Of a DNA stretch of 64,000 nt, positions 59,080 to 64,000 are shown piece after piece. Numbering within the stretch: position 1 is the stretch's first letter; every line of letters starts with the position of its first letter. The DNA comes from Pseudoflavonifractor sp. MSJ-37 (lineage in GTDB: Bacteria > Bacillota > Clostridia > Oscillospirales > Oscillospiraceae). Position numbers and translations under genes: made by a program. The stretch is from contig NZ_JAHLPP010000002.1 of the NCBI RefSeq assembly GCF_018917965.1, positions 124,001 to 188,000 of the forward strand, written 5' to 3'. The notes under the pieces were generated by a model. It was given only the letters and a program-made list of their open reading frames with translations. It was not told where the DNA came from and searched no databases.

Positions 59080-61269
59080 ATGAAGAAACGACTTTTTAGC
59101 GTCCTCACAGCCCTGGCCCTGTGCCTGACCCTGCTGCCCATGGCGGCGCTGGCGGAGGAGGGCAATTCCTCTCCCACATACAGCGGCGGATCTGGTATGG
59201 AAGAGGATCCGTGGCTGATCTCTTCAAAAGAAGATCTCATCGCATTGGCTGCTTTTGTAAATTCTGGCGGCGCAGAAGAATTTGATACAACGGATTCCGG
59301 CGTTGGAAATTATCATGGCTACTATTTTGAGCAAACGCAGGATATCGATCTAACAGATATCGCTTGGGATCCTATCGGTTATTCAGGAAGTCATTATTTT
59401 GCGGGAAATTACAATGGTAATGGGCACATCATAAAAAATGTTACTTCTACCGGCAAACAGGATGAAGAAGGATATGCAACAGCCGGCATTTTCGGATGGG
59501 TCGCATTCGGTTCTGTCAGCAATCTGAATGTTAAAAATGCAGACTTCTCTGCAACAGGAGAAGGAAATTATAGTTATGTCGGCGGTATTGCAAGCGTGTG
59601 CTACGGCGCATCTATCACCAATTGTTCTGTAAAAGATTCCAAAATCGAAAGCAAGCGGGACAATAATAACAACTGTGCAGGAAGCATTGTGGGCTATTCT
59701 ACTGGTGGCACTTTCGTAAAATGTGGAGCTGAACATGATCAGGTCAAAACGATGGCCTATGGCGGTGGTTTTGTCGGCGAGATAGATGATGACCCTGATT
59801 ACAGTGCCGGCGATTCTACCTTTACAGACTGTATGGTCGCAAACTGCTCTGTAACGGCGGTAACTTCAGATGTTCAGGGACTCAGTTATGCTGGCGGCTT
59901 TGTCGGTGAAATGACAGACTCCACCTTGACTATCAAAAATTGTTATGTTTTCAATGTTGCACTCTCCACTGATGGAACCGCGGTACCGGGACTAAAAGCA
60001 ACGGGCATTTTTGCCGGCAATCTCTGGGGTGGAAGTACGATCGCCGACACAAATTGCTTCTATGGCAAATGTACTTCTACGGAAAATGCAGGGACCGCAA
60101 CCGAAAAAACAGAAGCCGAATTTGCTGACGGTACCGTCAAAGAGGCACTCGGTGATTCTTTCGTCCAAGGCCCCGGCTACCCGATCCTTGCTTCCTCTCC
60201 TGCTGACTACTCTGTCGTCGATGCCGCTATCGCTAAGGCAAACGCCTTGAACAAGTCTGATTATCAGGACTTTTCCACCGTAGAGGCGGCGATCTCTGCG
60301 GTCGTGCGCGGGAAGAATATCACGGAACAGGACAAGGTCGACGCCATGGCAAAGGCCATCGAGGACGCGATCGCCACTCTGGCGGAAAAGCCCTCCGAAC
60401 CAATTCCTACTCCGACCCCCACGCCCGCCGTCCGTGATGACGACGATGATGACGACGATCCCAGCTACCCCGTCACGGTCCCCGGCGGGAGCTCCGTGGC
60501 CAACGGCTCCATCCAGGTCACGCCCCGGAACGCCGAGAAGGGCAGCAGGGTGACGATCACGGTCGCCCCGGACCCCGGCTATGTGCTGGGCTCCCTGTCC
60601 GTCACCGACTACAAGGGCAATGCGCTGACGCTCACCGACGCGGGCGACGGCAAGTACACCTTCCTCATGCCCGGCTCCGCCGTCAAGACCAGCGTGTCCT
60701 TCGTCCCGGAGGCCGTCACGCCCGCTCCCGGTCCGGATCAGGCGTTCCCCTTCGCCGACGTAAAGGCGGACGCCTACTACCGGGAGGCGGTCCGCTGGGC
60801 CGTGGACGAGGGCATCACCAGCGGCACCTCCGCCACCACCTTCGGACCGGACCTGCCCTGTGACCGGGGCCAGATCGTCACGTTCTTGTGGCGGGCGGCG
60901 GGCTCTCCCACGCCCACCGGGGCCCTGACCTTCACCGATGTGGCGGAGGGCTCCTACTGCGCCGACGCCGTCCGCTGGGCGGCGGAGAACGGGATCGCCA
61001 GCGGCACCTCCAAGGAGACGTTTAGCCCGGACCTGCCCTGTACCCGGGCCCAGATGGCGGCCTTCCTGTACCGGAGCCAGAAGAGCCCCGCCGTGTCCGG
61101 TGTCTCTTCCTTTACGGACGTGAGCGCCGGGGACTACTTCCACGACGCGGTCCTGTGGGCCGCCCAGAACGGCATCACCAGCGGGATCTCCGCCGCCGCC
61201 TACGGCCCCGACGCCCTCTGCACCCGGGCCCAGATGGTGATGTTCCTCTACCGCCTCATGGGCAAGTGA
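59080..61269 (+). CDS. large SLH-domain surface protein, mosaic composition
   Basis: A 729-residue exported protein. The signal peptide ends near LPMAALAEEG. Residues about 40-375 form a GLUG/parallel-beta-type region (WDPIGYSGSHYFAGNYNGNG; IFGWVAFGSVSNLNV; YVGGIASVCYGASITNCSV). A helical linker and an acidic run (DDDDDDDD) follow, then a beta domain (SVANGSIQVTPRNAEKGSRV) and three SLH repeats from about residue 565: FADVKADAYYREAVRWAVDE, FTDVAEGSYCADAVRWAAEN, FTDVSAGDYFHDAVLWAAQN. DNA from about 59165 to 60400 is strikingly AT-rich compared with the signal and SLH parts, suggesting import of the exposed domain. AGGAGGGAC precedes the ATG. Confidence 0.9.
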   Translation: MKKRLFSVLTALALCLTLLPMAALAEEGNSSPTYSGGSGMEEDPWLISSKEDLIALAAFVNSGGAEEFDTTDSGVGNYHGYYFEQTQDIDLTDIAWDPIGYSGSHYFAGNYNGNGHIIKNVTSTGKQDEEGYATAGIFGWVAFGSVSNLNVKNADFSATGEGNYSYVGGIASVCYGASITNCSVKDSKIESKRDNNNNCAGSIVGYSTGGTFVKCGAEHDQVKTMAYGGGFVGEIDDDPDYSAGDSTFTDCMVANCSVTAVTSDVQGLSYAGGFVGEMTDSTLTIKNCYVFNVALSTDGTAVPGLKATGIFAGNLWGGSTIADTNCFYGKCTSTENAGTATEKTEAEFADGTVKEALGDSFVQGPGYPILASSPADYSVVDAAIAKANALNKSDYQDFSTVEAAISAVVRGKNITEQDKVDAMAKAIEDAIATLAEKPSEPIPTPTPTPAVRDDDDDDDDPSYPVTVPGGSSVANGSIQVTPRNAEKGSRVTITVAPDPGYVLGSLSVTDYKGNALTLTDAGDGKYTFLMPGSAVKTSVSFVPEAVTPAPGPDQAFPFADVKADAYYREAVRWAVDEGITSGTSATTFGPDLPCDRGQIVTFLWRAAGSPTPTGALTFTDVAEGSYCADAVRWAAENGIASGTSKETFSPDLPCTRAQMAAFLYRSQKSPAVSGVSSFTDVSAGDYFHDAVLWAAQNGITSGISAAAYGPDALCTRAQMVMFLYRLMGK

Positions 61270-61279
61270 ACAAAATATG

Positions 61280-61322
61280 CGCCGGGGGACGGCCTCATCA
61301 CGGGGCCGTCCCCCGGCGTTCG
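61280..61322. terminator. bidirectional terminator between SLH gene and coaBC
   Basis: 15-bp CGCCGGGGGACGGCC hairpin (61280-61294 with 61304-61318) between convergent genes; T-rich on the minus side (ATATTTTG), weak on the plus side. Confidence 0.75.
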
Positions 61323-61330
61323 TCTGTCTC

Positions 61331-62536
61331 TCATCCCTCCGCCCGGAGGGCCATCACCTCGTCCAGGATAAGGTGGGCGGTCTCAGCTTTGGAGAGGAGG
61401 GGGAGGGCGGTCTCCCGGCCGGCGGAGATCAGGGTCACCCGGTTGGTACTCCCGCCGAACCCGGCGCCCTCTTCTTTCAGATTGTTGGCCACGATCAGGT
61501 CCAAGTTCTTCTTGACCAGCTTCTTCCGGGAGTTCTCCACCATGTCCCGGGTCTCCATGGAGAAGCCGCAGAGGAACTGGCCCGGCCGCTTGTGGGCCCC
61601 CAGCCAGGCCAGGGTGTCCGGGGTACGCTCCAGCGTCAGGGTCAAGTCGCTGTCATCGGCGGACTTCTTGATCTTGTCCCCGGCCACCACGGCGGGGCGG
61701 TAGTCCGCCACGGCGGCGGGCTTCAAAATGATGTCCTGCTCCGCTGCGCGGCTGGTGACGGCCTCGAACAGGTCCTGAGCCGAGCGGATCGGCACGGTCT
61801 CCACATAGGCCGGGGCCTTCAGATGGGTGGGACCGGACACCAGCGTCACCTGCGCCCCCCGGGCGGCGGCGGCCCGGGCGATGGCATAACCCATGGTGCC
61901 GGTGGAGTGGTTGGTGAGGTAGCGCACCGGATCCAGGCTCTCCTGGGTGGGGCCCGCCGTGACCAGCACCCGGAGGCCCTCCATGTCCTTCTTATGGGAC
62001 AGGGCGTGCAGGACGCTCTCCAGCAGGTCCTCGGGCTCGGGCAGCTTGCCGGGGCCCACCGCGCCGCAGGCCAGACGGCCGGAGGCGGGCTCCAGGATCT
62101 CCCACCCGTAGCGGCGGAGGGCGGCCAGGTTGTCCTGAGTCACCGGGTTGAGATACATCTTGGTGTTCATGGCCGGGGCCGCCAGCTTGGGGCAGTCGCA
62201 GGCCAGCACCGTGGTGGTGAGCATATCGTCGGCGATGCCGTGGGCCAGCTTGGCCAGCACGTTGGCCGTGGCTGGAGCGATCAGCACCAGATCCGCCTTG
62301 TCCGCCAGCGCGATGTGCTCCACCTGATAGGTGTGGTTCCGGTCGAAGGTGTCGGTGACGGTCCGGTTGCCCGTCAGGTGCTCGAAGGTCAGGGGCGTGA
62401 TGAACTCCGTGGCATTCTTCGTCATGACGACCTGCACGTCGCAGTGCTGCTTCACCAGGGCGGAGGCCAGCGCCGCTGCCTTGTAGCAGGCGATCCCGCC
62501 GGTGACGCCCAGCAGTACGGTCTTTCCCTTCAGCAT
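61331..62536 (-). CDS. coaBC: bifunctional phosphopantothenoylcysteine decarboxylase/synthase CoaBC
   Basis: A 401-residue fusion for CoA synthesis. The N-terminal CoaC flavoprotein domain has LLGVTGGIACYKAAALASAL, the catalytic-His region and PAMNTKMYLNP. The C-terminal CoaB domain starts near LRVLVTAGPTQESLDPVRYL and has the NHSTGTMGYAIARAAAARGA nucleotide-binding segment and KIKKSADDSDLTLTLERTPD with the conserved Lys. ATG at 62534-62536. It is divergent from the putative pantothenate transporter and coaX, so three steps of pantothenate use cluster here. Confidence 0.97.
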   Translation of the reverse strand: MLKGKTVLLGVTGGIACYKAAALASALVKQHCDVQVVMTKNATEFITPLTFEHLTGNRTVTDTFDRNHTYQVEHIALADKADLVLIAPATANVLAKLAHGIADDMLTTTVLACDCPKLAAPAMNTKMYLNPVTQDNLAALRRYGWEILEPASGRLACGAVGPGKLPEPEDLLESVLHALSHKKDMEGLRVLVTAGPTQESLDPVRYLTNHSTGTMGYAIARAAAARGAQVTLVSGPTHLKAPAYVETVPIRSAQDLFEAVTSRAAEQDIILKPAAVADYRPAVVAGDKIKKSADDSDLTLTLERTPDTLAWLGAHKRPGQFLCGFSMETRDMVENSRKKLVKKNLDLIVANNLKEEGAGFGGSTNRVTLISAGRETALPLLSKAETAHLILDEVMALRAEG

Positions 62537-62579
62537 ATGGATCCCTCGTTTCCTGCCCGAACGGGCATTTTTCCTGCTT

Positions 62580-62608
62580 AGTATACCAGATCTCCCCGCC
62601 GATGTAAA
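62580..62608 (-). promoter_or_regulatory. coaBC promoter
   Basis: Minus strand TTTACA (62603-62608), 17-nt spacer, TATACT (62580-62585). Confidence 0.75.
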
Positions 62609-62652
62609 CGCCGCTCAAACTAAACGGCCGCGTACGAATATGCTCCGTCCCC

Positions 62653-62681
62653 TTGCGTTCGCCAGACGCTTCCTTTATAAT
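62653..62681 (+). promoter_or_regulatory. promoter of ECF S component and coaX
   Basis: TTGCGT (62653-62658), 17-nt spacer, TATAAT (62676-62681). Confidence 0.7.
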
Positions 62682-62832
62682 ATCAGGCTGTATACGGACG
62701 GTCTTGGACCGCGGTCGCCGCTGTACCCGCCGCGCGGGACGGCAGGCGCCCAAGGGACGGTCCGGGATACGCCGTAAATCTTATCCACGCTGTATCTCTC
62801 AGAGGGAGAGAACGGCAGCAGGAGGTCATTTT
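62682..62832 (+). promoter_or_regulatory. long GC-rich 5' leader of the ECF S component gene
   Basis: About 145 nt of leader with several complementary GC-rich stretches (GGACGGTC near 62696 and GGACGGTCC near 62756 with GGACCGC between them) and CTCTC/GAGAG near the ribosome-binding site. It may be a regulatory RNA; I recognise no known class. Confidence 0.35.
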
Positions 62833-63495
62833 ATGAACGGTACCATCACCACCCGCGCTGAGCGGAGCACGTCGATCCACGACATGGTGCTCCTCTCCCT
62901 GTTCACAGCCATCATCATCCTGATGGCGTGTACGCCTCTGGGTCTCATCGACCTGCCCATCATCAAGGCCACGATCCTCCACATCCCCGTGATCATCGGG
63001 GCGATCCTGCTGGGTCCCGGCCGCGGCGCGTTCCTGGGCGCGGTGTTCGGTCTCACCAGTCTGGTGAAGAACACCATGATCCCCGGCGTGCTCTCCTTTG
63101 CCTTCTCGCCCCTGATCCCGGTGCCCGGCACGGACCACGGGAGCCTGTGGGCTCTGTTCATCTCCATGGTGCCCCGGATGCTGATCGGCCCGGGCGCCTG
63201 GGCCGTGTACACCGGCCTGCATAAGCTGCTGGGCCGCAAGACCGCCGCCCGCGGTCTGGAGGCCGCCGTGGCCGGTGCGTCCGGCGCCATCATCAACACC
63301 GCTCTGGTCATGGGCACCATGGGCTCCGTCCTGCGGGACGGCTATGCCGCCGCCAAGGGCATCCCCGTGGATGCCGTCACCTCCGCCGTCATGGCGGTGG
63401 TCCTGGCCAACGGCGTGCCCGAGACCGTGGCCGCCGCCGTGCTGGTCCCCGCGATCGTGGTGCCGCTCCAGAAGGCCCTGAAGCGGGACGCCTGA
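62833..63495 (+). CDS. ECF transporter S component, putative pantothenate-specific
   Basis: A 220-residue integral membrane S component with about six spans: MVLLSLFTAIIILMACTPLG, VIIGAILLGPGRGAFLGAVF, FISMVPRMLIGPGAWAVYTG, NTALVMGTMGSVLRDG and a final valine-rich helix. The SLFTAIIILMA-type first helix and FGLTSLVKN loop match ECF S proteins that dock with the EcfAAT module through AxxxA-like helices. The gene lies between coaBC and coaX, which points to pantothenate (PanT-like) as the vitamin; this is contextual inference. GCAGGAGG precedes the ATG. Confidence 0.82.
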   Translation: MNGTITTRAERSTSIHDMVLLSLFTAIIILMACTPLGLIDLPIIKATILHIPVIIGAILLGPGRGAFLGAVFGLTSLVKNTMIPGVLSFAFSPLIPVPGTDHGSLWALFISMVPRMLIGPGAWAVYTGLHKLLGRKTAARGLEAAVAGASGAIINTALVMGTMGSVLRDGYAAAKGIPVDAVTSAVMAVVLANGVPETVAAAVLVPAIVVPLQKALKRDA

Positions 63496-63523
63496 CTGAT
63501 CCCATCCGAAGGAGCGTGACGAC

Positions 63524-64000
63524 ATGATCCTGGCTCTCGATGTCGGCAATACGAATACCGTCGTGGGCGGCTTCGAGGACGGCGTCCTCCGGTTCAGCCT
63601 GCGGATGCAGAGCGACCGGAGCAAGACGCTGGACGAATACGTCCTGCTCCTCCGGGGGCTTCTGGCGGACAAGGGGGTGGACCTCTCCCATGTGGAGGGC
63701 GGCATCCTCTCCAGCGTGGTGCCGGAGCTCCGGTATCTGCTGGGCAAGTCCATGGAGGTCCTCACCGGGAAGCGGTTCCTGGTGGTCAGCCATAAAATGG
63801 ATCTGGGCGGGATGCGGATCCTCACGGACATCCCCTCCCAGCTGGGCGCGGATCTGCTGGTGGACGCGGCGGCGGCCCTGTCCCTGTTCCGGCCGCCTCT
63901 GGTGATCTTCGACATGGGCACCGCCACCACCATGTCGGTGCTGGACGCCAACGGCGACTATATCGGCGGCGTGATCGTCCCCGGCCTGCGGCTTTCCATG
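63524..64000 (+). CDS. coaX: type III pantothenate kinase (3' end outside window)
   Basis: First 159 codons of CoaX, the acetate/sugar-kinase-fold pantothenate kinase that is not feedback-inhibited by CoA. It begins MILALDVGNTNTVVGGFEDG, with the phosphate-binding DxGNTxT motif, and shows SSVVPEL, GADLLVDAAAALSLF and the second phosphate motif FDMGTATTMSVL, then GGVIVPGL. AAGGAGCG precedes the ATG, 28 nt after the ECF gene. Truncated only by the window edge. Confidence 0.96.
   Translation, partial: MILALDVGNTNTVVGGFEDGVLRFSLRMQSDRSKTLDEYVLLLRGLLADKGVDLSHVEGGILSSVVPELRYLLGKSMEVLTGKRFLVVSHKMDLGGMRILTDIPSQLGADLLVDAAAALSLFRPPLVIFDMGTATTMSVLDANGDYIGGVIVPGLRLSM

Overview
The window is GC-rich chromosomal DNA (well over 60 % G+C in most genes by eye) from a low-oxygen, endospore-forming Firmicute. 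I infer the Oscillospiraceae group of gut Clostridia (Flavonifractor/Lawsonibacter/Oscillibacter-like). The basis is SpoIIID, a YtvI-type permease, a CIRCE operator, LexA boxes of the Bacillus/Clostridium type, SLH-domain surface proteins, CarD and a selenocysteine locus. Nearly all genes are intact and densely packed. Many have readable promoters of the TTGACA-N17-TATAAT type and GC-rich terminator hairpins.

Region by region: (1) 1-6169, minus strand: miaB, mutS, a CPBP-family membrane protease and mutL (cut by the window edge). (2) 6361-10823, plus strand: dtd, a metallo-beta-lactamase-fold hydrolase, hemZ, a P-loop nucleoside kinase and an Mrp/NBP35 ATPase. (3) 10934-14905, minus strand: ychF, then rpsO-pnp with structured RNA before rpsO and between the two genes. 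(4) 15140-19414: a repeat-bearing DUF4397-type protein, an M20 peptidase, an NPCBM-type surface protein and an aminotransferase. (5) 20029-25011: a complete branched-chain amino-acid-type ABC transporter. (6) 25170-28714: selA, selB and tRNA-Sec. (7) 28800-30640: a lower-GC patch after tRNA-Sec with a methyltransferase remnant, an attenuator-like leader and a secreted protein. (8) 30779-35331: a ferredoxin/Crp-Fnr divergent pair, Hsp20, a truncated TRAP permease, an SOS-type small membrane protein and spoIIID. Two copies of a structured intergenic repeat are interspersed here. (9) 35767-46881: a BMP/PnrA-type ABC importer followed by a RibD-like reductase, a flavodoxin-like reductase, an amidohydrolase, UbiD, UbiX and a regulator. 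It reads as an uptake-and-degradation system for an unknown heterocycle. (10) 46995-64000: cinA, thiI, carD, htrA, ytvI, a GntR/kinase/HD cluster, an SLH protein, lspA-rluD, a HAD hydrolase, a large mosaic SLH protein, and a CoA cluster (coaBC, a putative pantothenate ECF S component, partial coaX).

The two most unusual things are: (a) a multi-hairpin repeat of about 234-261 nt present twice, each copy sitting between two identical copies of the local transcription terminator hairpin. The hairpin sequence differs between the two loci, which suggests insertion with duplication of the whole target hairpin. (b) the 35.8-46.9 kb transporter/UbiD-UbiX/amidohydrolase locus, whose substrate cannot be read from sequence. 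Function calls are from recognisable motifs and family architecture; no database search was possible.
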